64,000 nucleotides of DNA from Sphingomonas sp. S2M10. GTDB taxonomy: Bacteria; Pseudomonadota; Alphaproteobacteria; Sphingomonadales; Sphingomonadaceae. This document shows positions 34,537 through 44,800 of this stretch, piece by piece. The stretch spans positions 18,909 through 82,908 of the forward strand of contig NZ_JAAILI010000046.1 of NCBI RefSeq assembly GCF_012650175.1, written 5' to 3'. Each line of letters begins with the position of its first letter. Positions within the stretch are counted from its first letter, which is position 1. The translations under genes were made by a program, and so were the position numbers. The notes under the pieces are model-generated. The model worked only from the letters and a program-made list of their open reading frames with translations, was not told the DNA's origin and made no database searches.

Positions 34537-35733
34537 TCAGTAGAGCAGATGCGGCCGGCGCGCCGCGATCCAGGCGGCCTCGTCGGGTAGGGTCAGCGCG
34601 TCGAGATCGCCCGGCGTGGCGGCAAGATCGTCGACCCATTGGCGAAGGCCCGGTCCGCCGTTGATCACGTCGATCGCCAGCTTGTCGAACACATATTCGT
34701 AGGGGAAGTCGCGCCAGAGGTCGTATGTCGGGTAGAGCGTGCGAATTGCCTTGAACGCCAGCGCCTGCACCCGCCAGGGACGGAAGGCGGCATGGTCATA
34801 GGCGCGACCCTCCGCATGGAGGAACACGCCGGCACAGAGCTGGCCGACATGCTTGTGGAAGGTCGGCTGGAACCACATGTCGCGCAAGGTACAGCCGGCG
34901 AGCCATTCGGGAACGAGGCGCTGCATTTCCGCGATGACCGCGCGCGCATCGATATCCGGCGCGCCGAACAGCTCCAGCGGCCGGGTGGTGCCCCGCCCTT
35001 CGGAAAGCGTCGTCCCTTCCAGCATCACCGTCCCGGCATAGGCCCGCGCCATGTTGACGTTGGCGGCATTGGGGCTTGGGTTGATCCAGGGGCGCTCCAC
35101 CGGCCAGCCGAAGCCGGGTGCAGCCTCGGGCTGCCAGCCCTGCATGGCGACGACGCGATACTCCACGTCGAGGCCATAGTGCGCGATGAACCAGTGGCCG
35201 AGCTCGCCCAGCGTCATGCCATGGCGCATCGGCATGGGCCCGGCGCCGACAAAGCTCTCCCAGCCCGGCAGCAGCGTCAGCCCTTCGACAGGCCGGCCGG
35301 CCGGGTTGGGGCGATCGAGCACCCACACCGCCTTGCCATGCTTCGCGGCTGCTTCGAGCACGTAGAGCAGCGTCGTCACGAAGGTGTAGATGCGGCAGCC
35401 GACGTCCTGCAGGTCCACTAGCATCACGTCGAACGTGTCCATCGACGCGTCGGTCGGGCGACGGACCTCGCCATAGAGGCTGAATACCGGCACGCCATAT
35501 TGCGGATCGGTGAAGTCGGGCGACTCCATCATATTGTCCTGCAGGTCGCCGCGCACGCCGTGCTGTGGGCCGAACACCGCCGAGATGTTCACGCCCGCCG
35601 CCACCAGCGCATCGAGGCTGTGCGTCAGGTCGGCGGTCACGGAGGCCGGGTGCGCAAGCAGCGCCACGCGCTTGCACTGCAAGGGCGCGCGCAGATCGGG
35701 TTCGGCGAGGAGGCGATCGATTCCGAAGAGCAT
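34537..35733 (-). CDS. NamZ-like exo-beta-N-acetylmuramidase (DUF1343)
   Basis: A 398-residue protein of the DUF1343 family, whose characterised member NamZ of Bacillus releases terminal MurNAc from peptidoglycan fragments. Family blocks are AVFGPQHGVRGDLQDNM, MLVDLQDVGCRIYTFVTTLLYVLEAA, VWVLDRPNPAGRPVEG, MRHGMTLGELGHWF, YAGTVMLEGTTLSEGRGTTRPLE and the C-terminal INGGPGLRQWV. There is no signal peptide at MLFGIDRLLAEPD, so it is probably cytoplasmic, suggesting recycling of imported muropeptide sugars. It starts one base after the DOMON gene stop and lies 8 bases before the next gene: second gene of a five-gene operon. Confidence 0.85.
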   Translation of the reverse strand: MLFGIDRLLAEPDLRAPLQCKRVALLAHPASVTADLTHSLDALVAAGVNISAVFGPQHGVRGDLQDNMMESPDFTDPQYGVPVFSLYGEVRRPTDASMDTFDVMLVDLQDVGCRIYTFVTTLLYVLEAAAKHGKAVWVLDRPNPAGRPVEGLTLLPGWESFVGAGPMPMRHGMTLGELGHWFIAHYGLDVEYRVVAMQGWQPEAAPGFGWPVERPWINPSPNAANVNMARAYAGTVMLEGTTLSEGRGTTRPLELFGAPDIDARAVIAEMQRLVPEWLAGCTLRDMWFQPTFHKHVGQLCAGVFLHAEGRAYDHAAFRPWRVQALAFKAIRTLYPTYDLWRDFPYEYVFDKLAIDVINGGPGLRQWVDDLAATPGDLDALTLPDEAAWIAARRPHLLY

Positions 35734-35734
35734 G

Positions 35735-36259
35735 TCAGTCTGCTGGCGGCAGTTGCGCGACAAAGCAATCCGGATCGTGGAAATCCGGCGCATCGCCGCC
35801 ATGACGCAGCGCCCAATAGGATTTCGTGCCGTCCCTTTCCTCCATCACCGCAGTGATGCCGAGCCGCAGGGCGCCAGTGCCGACATCGCACAGATGTACG
35901 GCCACGACGAGCGCATCTTCCTGCGCAGCGAGGCCGATCTTGGGCGTCTCGTCCACTACCAGCGGCGCCATGCCCGCCCGGCGCCCGGTGAAAGCGTAGG
36001 CCGCCCATGGGCCCGACGGCGCGAAGTTGAATTCGCGATAGTCGCTCGCCTCCCCCGCCACGAACAGTTCGAGGCAGGTTGTCCGCCACAGTCCATCCGT
36101 GCGCTCGGGCGCTGCAGGCGCGGGCAGCACCAGCGCCGCCGGGTCCACCAAGATCCGATAGTGCAAGGCGATATCGGCACCCTGCCGCCGAACGTCGCAG
36201 ACGACCGCGGTCACGGCAATTGGCGGGGTTGCCGGGTGGGGCAGCAGAGAAAATTCCAT
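35735..36259 (-). CDS. DOMON-like domain protein
   Basis: A 174-residue beta-sandwich protein. The pattern LWRTTCLELFVAGEASDYREFNFAPSGPWAAYAFTGRRAGM is characteristic of DOMON/CBM9-like domains seen in sphingomonad genomes. The WR...LELF and EFNF segments correspond to strands lining the ligand pocket that binds sugar or heme in relatives. There is no signal peptide. It is the first gene of the leftward five-gene operon (DOMON, NamZ, nucleotidyltransferase/membrane, DUF2336, kinase-like) with a one-base gap to NamZ. A sugar-binding role next to NamZ is a plausible inference only. Confidence 0.75.
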   Translation of the reverse strand: MEFSLLPHPATPPIAVTAVVCDVRRQGADIALHYRILVDPAALVLPAPAAPERTDGLWRTTCLELFVAGEASDYREFNFAPSGPWAAYAFTGRRAGMAPLVVDETPKIGLAAQEDALVVAVHLCDVGTGALRLGITAVMEERDGTKSYWALRHGGDAPDFHDPDCFVAQLPPAD

Positions 36260-36369
36260 GCGGCCGACCCTAATCCTAAAGCGGTCGACAGGGTAGCGGC
36301 AGCGCTTGCCACGCGCCTGGCGGCAGGCGAAAGGCGCCGCGTCCGCAACGACTCCAGAGGCCGGCCGCC

Positions 36370-37086
36370 GTGAAGTTCCTCCACACCTTCCACCTCGCCG
36401 CCTATGCCGACACGCTGCTGAGCTACACGCTGGCGCTGATCCTCGGCGCCGCGATCGGCGCGGAGCGCCAGTTCCGCCAGCGCACCGCTGGGCTGCGCAC
36501 CAATGCGCTGGTGGCGCTCGGCTCGGCGGCGTTCGTTGACCTCGCCCAGCGCATCGCCGGCGATCTCGAGGCGGTGCGGGTGATCTCCTACGTCGTCTCC
36601 GGCATCGGCTTTCTCGGCGCGGGCGTGATCATGAAGGAGGGGATGAACGTCCGCGGGCTCAACACCGCAGCGACCCTGTGGTGCTCGGCGGCGGTGGGTG
36701 CCTGCGCAGGCAGCGACATGGCGGCGGAGGCGGCGACGCTGGCGGTGTTCGTGATCGCCGGCAACACGCTGCTGCGGCCGGTGGTCAACGCGATCAACCG
36801 GGTGCCGCTCGCCGGCGGACAGGTGGAGGCGACCTATTTCGTTACGCTCACCACCGTGCCGGCGGAGGTCGACCGGCTGCGCGACCTGCTCACCGATCAC
36901 CTGGAACTGATGCGCTATCCAGTCGCCGAGATCGAGACCATCGAACGCCCCGACGATCGCATCGAGCTGCGCGCGCGCCTCGTCTCCACCGCCGCGCTCG
37001 ATGCCGAGCTCGACAGCATCATCGCGCATCTCGAGAAGCGCCACGACGTCCAGCACGCCAGCTGGGAACTGCAGACGCAGGACTGA
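36370..37086 (+). CDS. MgtC/SapB-family membrane protein
   Basis: A 238-residue inner-membrane protein. The N-terminal membrane domain has four or five helices with the MgtC signature [32 protein letters not shown] and the conserved [14 protein letters not shown] and [22 protein letters not shown] cytoplasmic ACT-like C-terminal domain follows ([20 protein letters not shown]). In pathogens MgtC inhibits the ATP synthase and supports growth at low magnesium; in free-living alphaproteobacteria the role is less clear. The start is GTG ([10 protein letters not shown]) with a weak site. It is divergent from the DOMON operon and precedes tyrS by 49 bases. Confidence 0.88.
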   Translation: MKFLHTFHLAAYADTLLSYTLALILGAAIGAERQFRQRTAGLRTNALVALGSAAFVDLAQRIAGDLEAVRVISYVVSGIGFLGAGVIMKEGMNVRGLNTAATLWCSAAVGACAGSDMAAEAATLAVFVIAGNTLLRPVVNAINRVPLAGGQVEATYFVTLTTVPAEVDRLRDLLTDHLELMRYPVAEIETIERPDDRIELRARLVSTAALDAELDSIIAHLEKRHDVQHASWELQTQD

Positions 37087-37135
37087 GCGGCCGGGGATGA
37101 CGCGGGCGCGCGCATTGGCTATGCGGCCTCGCACC

Positions 37136-38365
37136 ATGACCGAATACAGCTCCGATCTGCTCCGCCTGCTCGCCTCGCGCGGGTATATCCACCAGGTGAC
37201 CGACGCCGAGGGCCTCGACGCGCTCGCCGCCAAGCAGATCGTGCCGGGCTATATCGGCTTCGATCCCACCGCGCCGTCGCTCCATGTCGGCAGCCTGGTG
37301 CAGATCATGCTGCTCCGCCGCCTCCAGCAGGCGGGCCACAAGCCGATCGTGCTGATGGGCGGCGGCACCGGCAAGATCGGCGACCCGAGCTTCAAGGACG
37401 AAGCCCGCAAGATGCTGACGCTCGACACGATCAGCAGCAACATCGCCTCGATCAAGACGGTGTTCGAGAATTTCCTGACCTTCGGCGACGGCCCCACCGA
37501 CGCGGTAATGGTCGACAATGCCGACTGGCTCGACAAGCTCGAATATATCCCGTTCCTGCGCGACATCGGCCGGCACTTCTCGATCAACCGGATGCTGAGC
37601 TTCGATTCGGTCAAGCTGCGGCTGGATCGCGAGCAGTCGCTGAGCTTCCTCGAGTTCAACTACATGATCCTCCAGGGCTATGACTTTCTGGAGCTGTCGC
37701 GCCGCGCAGGCTGCCGCCTGCAGATGGGCGGGTCAGACCAGTGGGGCAACATCGTCAACGGCATCGAACTGTCGCGCCGCGTCGACGGCACCGACGTCTA
37801 CGGCGTCACCACCCCGCTGATCACCACGGCGGACGGCGGCAAGATGGGCAAGACCATGTCCGGCGCGGTATGGCTCAACCCCGACCAGCTGCCGCATTAC
37901 GACTATTGGCAGTTCTGGCGGAACACCGACGATCGCGACGTCGGCCGCTTCCTGCGGCTGTTCACCGACCTCCCGCTCGACGAGATCGCCCGCCTCGAAG
38001 CGCTGGAAGGCGCCGAGATCAACGAGGCGAAGAAGATCCTCGCCAACGAGGCGACCGCGATGTGCCGCGGCCGCGCCGCTGCCGAGGAAGCCGCCGAGAC
38101 TGCGCGCAAGACCTTCGAGGAAGGTGCCGCGGGTGGCGCGCTGCCGACGCTGGCGGTCAGCGGCGGCAGCATCAGCGTGGTCGACGCGCTCGTCGGCCTG
38201 GGCTTCTGCGCGTCGAAGGGCGAGGCGCGGCGGCTGATCAAGGGCGGCGGCGCGCGCCTCGAGGGCGAGAAGATCGACGACGAGGCCGCGACGATCGCCG
38301 TCGCGGGCGAGGTGCGCCTCTCGGCGGGTAAGAAGCATCACGGGTTGCTCACGCCACAGGCCTAA
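37136..38365 (+). CDS. tyrS: Tyrosyl-tRNA synthetase
   Basis: A 409-residue class I synthetase charging tRNA-Tyr. The HIGH-like motif is [12 protein letters not shown], the tyrosine pocket includes the [16 protein letters not shown] segment, and the KMSKS loop is [14 protein letters not shown]. The C-terminal S4 RNA-binding domain starts near [31 protein letters not shown]. The start [12 protein letters not shown] is supported by family starts; the frame stays open upstream into mgtC without similarity. All catalytic parts are complete. Confidence 0.96.
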   Translation: MTEYSSDLLRLLASRGYIHQVTDAEGLDALAAKQIVPGYIGFDPTAPSLHVGSLVQIMLLRRLQQAGHKPIVLMGGGTGKIGDPSFKDEARKMLTLDTISSNIASIKTVFENFLTFGDGPTDAVMVDNADWLDKLEYIPFLRDIGRHFSINRMLSFDSVKLRLDREQSLSFLEFNYMILQGYDFLELSRRAGCRLQMGGSDQWGNIVNGIELSRRVDGTDVYGVTTPLITTADGGKMGKTMSGAVWLNPDQLPHYDYWQFWRNTDDRDVGRFLRLFTDLPLDEIARLEALEGAEINEAKKILANEATAMCRGRAAAEEAAETARKTFEEGAAGGALPTLAVSGGSISVVDALVGLGFCASKGEARRLIKGGGARLEGEKIDDEAATIAVAGEVRLSAGKKHHGLLTPQA

Positions 38366-38450
38366 CGCCGCGTTCACCACCTTCGTTCGGCACCTGTTCA
38401 CTGCTGTGGGTTACCCTCTTGCCGACCCTCCAGTGTGTGATGAGGCGCGT

Positions 38451-38771
38451 GTGAGCGTACCGGGTGCCAAGCTGGCGAGCGCCGACGATCGTCTGGTGCA
38501 TCGCGACGAAGTCGAGCACCGCACGCGTGCGGTTGGCCCCGATGCGAAGTCGGTCGCGTTCCTGATCGTCAACGTCTCGCCGCAGGGGCTGATGGCGCGC
38601 TGCGAGGCGCCGTTCGAGACGGGCGACCTTCTCCGCATCCAGTTGCCGATCCTCGGCGAAACCGGCGCGGAAATCCGCTGGGCATTGGGCGGACGGGTCG
38701 GCTGTCAGTTCCTGCAGCCGATCGCCGCCGGCGACTTCGGCCCGATGGTCACGGTGATGCGCGCGCGCTAA
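38451..38771 (+). CDS. Single-domain PilZ-like protein
   Basis: A 106-residue protein with the PilZ barrel pattern: an arginine pair upstream (EVEHRTRAVG), VNVSPQGLMARCE (in the place of D/N-x-S-x-x-G) and a C-terminal GGRVGCQFLQPI strand. The RxxxR motif is only partly conserved (H-R-T-R), so c-di-GMP binding is uncertain. GTG at 38451 follows GAGG at good spacing; a second GTG at 38406 is in frame. The gene ends one base before the convergent recG stop. It is the second PilZ-type gene of the window. Confidence 0.7.
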   Translation: MSVPGAKLASADDRLVHRDEVEHRTRAVGPDAKSVAFLIVNVSPQGLMARCEAPFETGDLLRIQLPILGETGAEIRWALGGRVGCQFLQPIAAGDFGPMVTVMRAR

Positions 38772-38772
38772 A

Positions 38773-40836
38773 TCAGCCCGCGCGCAGCAGCCCCACCGCT
38801 GCGTCGCGTTCGAACAGGTATAGCGCCACCCGCGCCGCCTGCCCCCGCTCGCCTTTGAGCCCGCCATCGCGATCGACCAGCAACCGCGCATCGCCATTGG
38901 CCGCGGGCAGCAGCGCGCCGAGCATGTCCGGCTCGGCCAGCCGGAACTGCATGTCGCCCGACTGGCGCGTGCCGAGCAGCTCGCCCGCGCCACGCAGCCG
39001 CAGATCCTCCTCGGCGATGCGGAAGCCGTCATTGCTCTCGCGCATCAGCGCCAGCCGCGCGCGCGCGGTCTCGCTCAGATGGTTGCCGCGCAGCAGCACG
39101 CACACCGAACGCCCCCCGCCCCGCCCAACACGGCCGCGCAGCTGGTGGAGCTGGGCCAAGCCGAAGCGGTCGGCATGCTCGATCACGATCAGCGTGGCAT
39201 TGGGCACGTCGACGCCCACCTCGATCACCGTCGTCGCGACCAGCACGCCGAGTTCGCCGGCCGAAAAGCGGGCCATCACCGCGTCCTTCTCCGGCCCCTT
39301 CATCCGGCCATGGATCAGCCCGACCTTGTCGCCGAAATGCGCCTGCAGCTCGGCCGCGCGCGCCTCGGCGGCGGCGAGATCGCTCTTCTCGCTTTCCTCG
39401 ACCAGCGGGCACACCCAATAGGCCTGCCCGCCACCGGCGAGGTGCCGCCCGAGGCCACTTACGACTTCGCCCAGCCGCTCCTCGGAAATGACGCTGGTCT
39501 CGATCGGCTGGCGGCCCGGCGGCATCTCGTCGAGCCGGCTGACGTCCATCTCACCATATTGGGCGAGCGTCAGCGTCCGCGGGATCGGCGTCGCGGTCAT
39601 CACCAGCAGGTGCGGCGGGCGTTCCGCTTTCGCCTGGAGCATCATCCGCTGGGCGACGCCGAAGCGATGCTGCTCGTCGACCACCACCAGGCCGAGGTCG
39701 CGATAGGTCACGCCCTCCTGGAAGATCGCATGGGTGCCGATCAGGATGTCGATCTCGCCTGCAGCGAGGCCCATCAGCGTCGCCTCGCGCGCCTTCCCCT
39801 TGTCGCGGCCGGTCAGAATCGCGACGTTCACGCCGAGCGGCGCTAGGGTGCGCTGGAGCGTCTCGTGATGCTGGCGGGCCAAAATTTCGGTCGGCGCGAG
39901 CAGCGCGCCCTGTGCGCCTGCCTCCGCCGCGATCAGCAGCGCCATCGTCGCCACCAGCGTCTTGCCCGAGCCGACATCCCCCTGCAGCATCCGCAGCATG
40001 GGCTGGGTCTGCGCCATGTCGCCTTCGATCTCGGCGATGGTGCGGCTCTGCGCGCCCGTAGGGGCATAGGGCAGCTTCAGCTTGTCGCGCAGCCGCCCGT
40101 CGCCGGCGAGCGGACGGCCCCGCTTCGCCCGCGCCTCGCCGCGGACCAGCAGCAGCGCGAGCTGATTGGCGAAGACCTCGTCATAGGCGAGCCGCTCGCG
40201 CGCCTTGGCGTCGGCCGGATCGGCATGGATGCGGGCGATCGCCTCGCGCCAGTCGGGCCAGCCCTTCTGCGTCTTGAGGCTTGGCTCGATCCATTCGGGC
40301 AGCTCGGGCGCGCGCTCGATCGCCTGCGCGGCGAGCGCCGCGATGCGCCTGGAGGTGATGCCTTCGGAGCAGGGGTAGATGGCTTCACGGCCTCCGACGC
40401 TTTCGACCTGGTCGAGCGGCAGGACATGGTCCGGATGGACCATCTGCAGCTCCTGGCCATAATGTTCGAGCTTGCCCGAGACCCAGCGCGGCTCGTTCAG
40501 CGGCAGCAGCTTCTTGGCCCAGCCGGAGCTGCCGCCGAAATAGACGAGGCTGACATGGTTGCCCTTGGCGTCCACCGCCTGCACCCGTGCCGGCGATCGC
40601 GCGCCGCCGCCGAAGCGATATTGCACGGGGGTGAGCGTGATGGCGATCACCTTTCCCGAGTCGGCCATGTCGAGTTCGTCGCGCGGGATCCGATCGACGA
40701 AGCCGGTCGGCAGGTGGAAGGCGACGTCCACCACCCGCGCCAGCCCCAGCTTCTCCATCGGCTTGGCCAGCGCCGGGCCGATGCCCTTCAGCGCGGTGAC
40801 TTCGGCGAACAGCGGGTTGAGAAGCTCGGGACGCAT
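38773..40836 (-). CDS. recG: ATP-dependent DNA helicase RecG
   Basis: A 687-residue helicase that regresses stalled forks and branch-migrates Holliday junctions. The N-terminal wedge domain with OB fold (ALKGIGPALAKPMEKLG, VVDVAFHLPTGFVDR) is followed by superfamily 2 motifs: Walker A GDVGSGKTLVA, DEQH box VVVDEQHRFGVAQR, motif III MTATPIPRTL, motif V ATTVIEVGVDVPNA and motif VI QLHQLRGRVGRGG. The C-terminal TRG-type segment is present (LRLRGAGELLGTRQSG). It lies next to sdhE and mfd, a gene order conserved in alphaproteobacteria, although here it is on the opposite strand. Confidence 0.96.
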   Translation of the reverse strand: MRPELLNPLFAEVTALKGIGPALAKPMEKLGLARVVDVAFHLPTGFVDRIPRDELDMADSGKVIAITLTPVQYRFGGGARSPARVQAVDAKGNHVSLVYFGGSSGWAKKLLPLNEPRWVSGKLEHYGQELQMVHPDHVLPLDQVESVGGREAIYPCSEGITSRRIAALAAQAIERAPELPEWIEPSLKTQKGWPDWREAIARIHADPADAKARERLAYDEVFANQLALLLVRGEARAKRGRPLAGDGRLRDKLKLPYAPTGAQSRTIAEIEGDMAQTQPMLRMLQGDVGSGKTLVATMALLIAAEAGAQGALLAPTEILARQHHETLQRTLAPLGVNVAILTGRDKGKAREATLMGLAAGEIDILIGTHAIFQEGVTYRDLGLVVVDEQHRFGVAQRMMLQAKAERPPHLLVMTATPIPRTLTLAQYGEMDVSRLDEMPPGRQPIETSVISEERLGEVVSGLGRHLAGGGQAYWVCPLVEESEKSDLAAAEARAAELQAHFGDKVGLIHGRMKGPEKDAVMARFSAGELGVLVATTVIEVGVDVPNATLIVIEHADRFGLAQLHQLRGRVGRGGGRSVCVLLRGNHLSETARARLALMRESNDGFRIAEEDLRLRGAGELLGTRQSGDMQFRLAEPDMLGALLPAANGDARLLVDRDGGLKGERGQAARVALYLFERDAAVGLLRAG

Positions 40837-40907
40837 CGCCCCGCCCTATCGTGCGGCGCGGCGGCTGACAAATGGCGCTGCCCGGCCGACAGCGCGCTTG
40901 TCCCGGG

Positions 40908-41150
40908 TCAGGCGTTGAGGAAGATCGGGCTATGGCTGGAAAGCGCGGCTTCGATCGCCATCACGACTTCCGGCACCGACGAGCCGATCACGACCTCGTG
41001 ATCCTTGCCGAAGGAGATGACGCCCACATCCTCGCCGGCCATGTTGATCGTGCTGACCGTGCGCACCGCCGCGATGTTGACGAGCATCGGCTCGCCGTTG
41101 ATCGACTTCAGCATCACGAACCGCAGCTTGTTGGTCATCGTGTCGCTCAT
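40908..41150 (-). CDS. Small conserved hypothetical protein
   Basis: An 80-residue protein, MSDTMTNKLRFVMLKSINGEPMLVNIAAVRTV... ending in SSHSPIFLNA. The arrangement of a leading beta strand with NG-x-P, then N-x-x-x-V, then a hydrophobic hairpin and a helical EVVMAIEAAL loosely resembles FlbD-like small proteins, but similarity is too weak to assign. There is no signal peptide or helix long enough to span a membrane. It is divergent from sdhE. The start is supported by [16 protein letters not shown] purines just upstream on its strand. Confidence 0.6.
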   Translation of the reverse strand: MSDTMTNKLRFVMLKSINGEPMLVNIAAVRTVSTINMAGEDVGVISFGKDHEVVIGSSVPEVVMAIEAALSSHSPIFLNA

Positions 41151-41343
41151 CCTACCCTCGCCATACACACCCCAAAGAGAGGATGAACCTAGCGGGCTTC
41201 GGTTAACAAGCCTTCCACATCTGCCCCAGGAAGTGCCCGCTGGCCTTTCTTGGCGTGCGTCCCTATCTGCCGTCCTCGTGATCAACCCCGTGTCGGCCGC
41301 GCTCCTGCGCGCAGCCGCGCGCCTGCCGTTGGGAAAGCCCGCC

Positions 41344-41610
41344 ATGGACCGAGAAACCCGCCTCAAGCGCCTCCGCTTCCGCAGCTGGCACCGCGGCACC
41401 AAGGAAGCCGATCTGCTGATCGGCGGCTTTTTCGACCGGCACGGCGAGGGCTGGAACGACGATGAGATCGCGCTGTTCGAGAGCCTGCTGGAGGAGCAGG
41501 ACGTCGACATCATGGCGTGGGCGATGGGAACCGACACTGCCCCGGAGCGCTACCGGGGCACGATTCTCGATGCGCTCAAGACCCTGAATTACGTGCCTAT
41601 TTCCGAGTAA
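41344..41610 (+). CDS. sdhE: Succinate dehydrogenase assembly factor SdhE (FAD assembly factor)
   Basis: An 88-residue cytoplasmic protein that promotes covalent flavinylation of SdhA. The key RGxxE motif is R17-G-T-K-E21 (FRSWHRGTKEADLLIGGFFDRHGEGW), followed by the helical bundle DEIALFESLLEEQDVDIMAWAMG. The length is typical. The start MDRETRLKRLRF agrees with family starts. Position between recG and mfd is the classic alphaproteobacterial synteny. Its 3' end is followed by a palindromic repeat that separates it from mfd. Confidence 0.92.
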   Translation: MDRETRLKRLRFRSWHRGTKEADLLIGGFFDRHGEGWNDDEIALFESLLEEQDVDIMAWAMGTDTAPERYRGTILDALKTLNYVPISE

Positions 41611-41625
41611 CATTGACCTGGCGGC

Positions 41626-41779
41626 TCACCCTCACCCTTCCGGCGCTGCGCGCCTCCCTCCCTCTCCCAAAGGGAGAGGGATTTAGTGCCCTCTCCCAAA
41701 GGGAGAGGGATTTAGTGCCCTCTCCCTTTGGGAGAGGGAGGGGACCCGCCGCCGAAGGCGGTGGGGAGGGTGAGGGTGA
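41626..41779. repeat. Palindromic intergenic repeat with a tandemly repeated hairpin core
   Basis: A 154-base unit bounded by tcaccctcaccc and its complement gggtgagggtga. Its core holds two identical 29-base tandem copies (41660-41688 and 41689-41717), each a hairpin CCCTCTCCC-AAA-GGGAGAGGG followed by atttagtg. A third hairpin at 41718 has loop TTT instead of AAA, the complement of the others. The far arm has ccgccgaaggcgg. It fills the sdhE-mfd gap. It is a third sequence family of GC-rich palindromic intergenic elements in this window. Confidence 0.8.
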
Positions 41780-41807
41780 TCGAGCCGACCTGCCAAGACG
41801 AGACCCC

Positions 41808-44800
41808 ATGCCCGACCTGAAGACGATCCTTTCCGCCAAGCACCCGCTGACGCTCGCCGGCGTGCCGAGCGGCTTCCTGCCCTGGATGCTGGCCGATGTC
41901 GCGCGCGCCAGCCGGATGGCGGTGTTCGTCGCCGCCGACGAGGCGGGCATGCGCGCGGTGGCGGGCACCGCGACCTTCTTTGCGCCCGAGCTGGAGGTGC
42001 TCAGCTACCCCGCCTGGGACTGCCTCCCCTATGACCGCGCCAGCCCGACCCTGCGCGTGATGGCGGAGCGGCTTGCCACCCTCCATGCGCTCCAGGGCAG
42101 GAGCGACAAGCCCCGTCTGCTCGTCACTACGGTCAACGCCGCCACCCAGCGCACCCTTACCCCGTTCCGCATCCGCCAGTTGGTCGCGCGACTCGCTCCC
42201 GGCGAGCGGATCGGACTGGATAAGCTCGCCTATCTGCTGCAGGCGAACGGCTATGTCCGCGTCGAGACGGTGAATGATCATGGCGAGTTCGCGGTGCGCG
42301 GCGGCCTGGTCGACCTCTTCCCGAGTGGTGCCGAGCAGGCACTGCGGCTCGATTTCTTCGGCGATGAGATCGAGAGCGTGCGCACCTTCGATCCGCAGGA
42401 CCAGCGCACCACCGGCCGCGTCGACGGCTTCACCCTGCTGCCCGCGAGCGAAGCGCTGCTCGACGAGGAGAGCATCAAGCGCTTCCGCAGCGGCTATCGC
42501 GACCGCTTCGGTGCGACCGCGACGGGCGACCCGCTCTACCAGGCGATCAGCGAAGGCCGCCGCCTCGCCGGCATGGAGCATTGGCTGCCGCTGTTCGAGG
42601 AACGGCTGGAAACGCTGTTCGATCACCTGCCCGATCATGGCGTGATCGTCCGGGACGGCGGCGCGCCAGCGGCCGCCGAGCAGCGCTTCGAGGCGATCAA
42701 GGACTATCAGGAAAACCGGATCAAGGCCCAGTCGGCCGATCCGGGCAGCTACCGCCCGCTCAAGGCCGGCGACCTCTATCTGCTCGCCAAGGAATGGCAG
42801 GCGCAGGTCGATGCGCAGCCGATGCATCTGGCGACACCGTTCCACGAGCCCGAATCGGATCGCGTGGTCGAGTTCGGCGTCGACGGGCCGCGCGACTTCG
42901 CCCCCGAGCGCGCTGCCGGCAGCAATGTCTACGAAGCGGTGGTCGCCCACCTCAAGGCCGTCCGGAGCCAAGGCAAGAAGCCGGTGCTCGCCAGCTATTC
43001 GATCGGCGCGCGCGAGCGACTGAAGGGGCTGCTCGAGGATCATGGTCTCACCGGTGCGGTGCCGGTCGATGGCTGGCAGCCGGCGCTCGGTGTCGCCAAT
43101 CCGAACGGCAGCGGGCTGCAGGTCGCGCTGCTTGTCCTGCCGCTCGACCATGGCTTCACCACGCCCGACGTGGCCGTGCTCACCGAGCAGGACATGCTCG
43201 GGGACCGCCTCGTCCGCCGCGCCAAGCGCCGCAAGAATACCGACGCCTTCCTCCAGGAACTGGCGACGCTCTCGCCCGGCGACCTCGTCGTCCATCTCGA
43301 CCACGGCATCGGCCGCTATGAGGGGCTGACCCAGATCCCGGTGCAGAAGGCGCCGCACGATTGCGTCGCGCTCGAATATGCCGGCGGCGACAAGCTCTAC
43401 GTGCCGGTCGAGAATCTCGAAGTGCTGAGCCGCTACGGCTCGGGCGAGGAAGGCGCGACGCTGGACCGCCTAGGCGGCGAGGCTTGGCAGCGCCGCAAGG
43501 CGCGGATGAAGGAGCGGATCCGCGAGATCGCGGGCGAGCTGATCGCCACCGCAGCCCTGCGCGCCACCCGCGGCGCCGAGATCGCCGAGCCCGATCATGG
43601 CGGCTACCCGGCCTTCGTCGATCGCTTCCCATTCGAGGAAACCGACGACCAGGACCGCGCGATCGGCGACGTGCTCGGCGATCTTGCCGCCGGGCGGCCG
43701 ATGGACCGGCTCGTCGTCGGCGATGTCGGCTTCGGCAAGACCGAGGTTGCGCTGCGCGCCGCCTTCGTCGCGGCGATGGCCGGCATGCAGGTGGCGGTGG
43801 TGTGCCCCACCACCCTGCTCGCCCGCCAGCATTACAACAACTTCAAGACGCGCTTCGAAGGCTTCCCGCTCGAGATCGGCCGACTCTCGCGCCTGGTCAC
43901 GGCGGGCGAGACCAAGAAGGTGAAGGACGGGCTCGCCGCCGGCACGATCGACATCGTCGTCGGGACCCATGCGGTGCTGGCGAAGAATATCGACTTCAAG
44001 CGGCTGGGCCTCGTCATCGTCGACGAGGAACAGCGCTTCGGCGTCACCCACAAGGAGCGGCTGAAGGCGCTCAAGACCGACGTCCACGTTCTCACCCTCA
44101 CCGCCACGCCGATCCCGCGCACGCTGCAGATGGCGATGAGCGGGTTGCGCGAGCTTTCGGTGATCCAGACCCCGCCGGTCGACCGCCTCGCGGTGCGCAC
44201 CTATGTGATGCCCTGGGATCCGGTGGTGCTGCGCGAGGCGCTGCTTCGCGAACATTATCGCGGCGGGCAGAGCTATTTTGTTACCCCGCGTATCGCCGAC
44301 CTGCCCGAGATCGAGGAGTTCCTCCGCAACGAGGTCCCCGAGGTCCGCTATGTCGTCGCCCACGGCCAGATGTCGCCGACGGAAGTGGAGGAGCGGATCT
44401 CCGCCTTCTACGACCGAAAGTTCGAGGTGCTGGTCTCGACCACCATTGTCGAGAGCGGGCTCGACATCCCGAGCGCCAACACGCTGATCATCAACCGCGC
44501 CGACAAGTTCGGCCTCGCCCAGCTCTACCAGCTGCGCGGCCGCGTCGGCCGGGCCAAGACCCGCGCCTATGCCTATATGACCACCCCGCCCCAGCGGCAG
44601 ATGACCGAGGCGGCGGAAAAGCGGCTCAAGGTGCTGTCCGATCTGGAGAGCCTGGGGGCGGGCTTCCAGCTCGCCAGCCACGATCTCGACATTCGCGGCG
44701 CGGGCAATCTGCTCGGCGACGAGCAGTCGGGCCACATCAAGGAAGTCGGCTACGAACTCTACCAGTCGATGCTGGAGGAGGCGATCATGGACGCCAAGGC

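Noticed and set aside
41660..41740. CRISPR-like tandem repeats
   Set aside because: The 29-base units are directly adjacent with no unique spacers and no cas genes; they are hairpin units of an intergenic palindrome.
41517..41807. N-terminal extension of mfd by 97 codons
   Set aside because: It would translate part of sdhE in another frame and the entire palindromic repeat; Mfd homologues start at MPDLKTIL.
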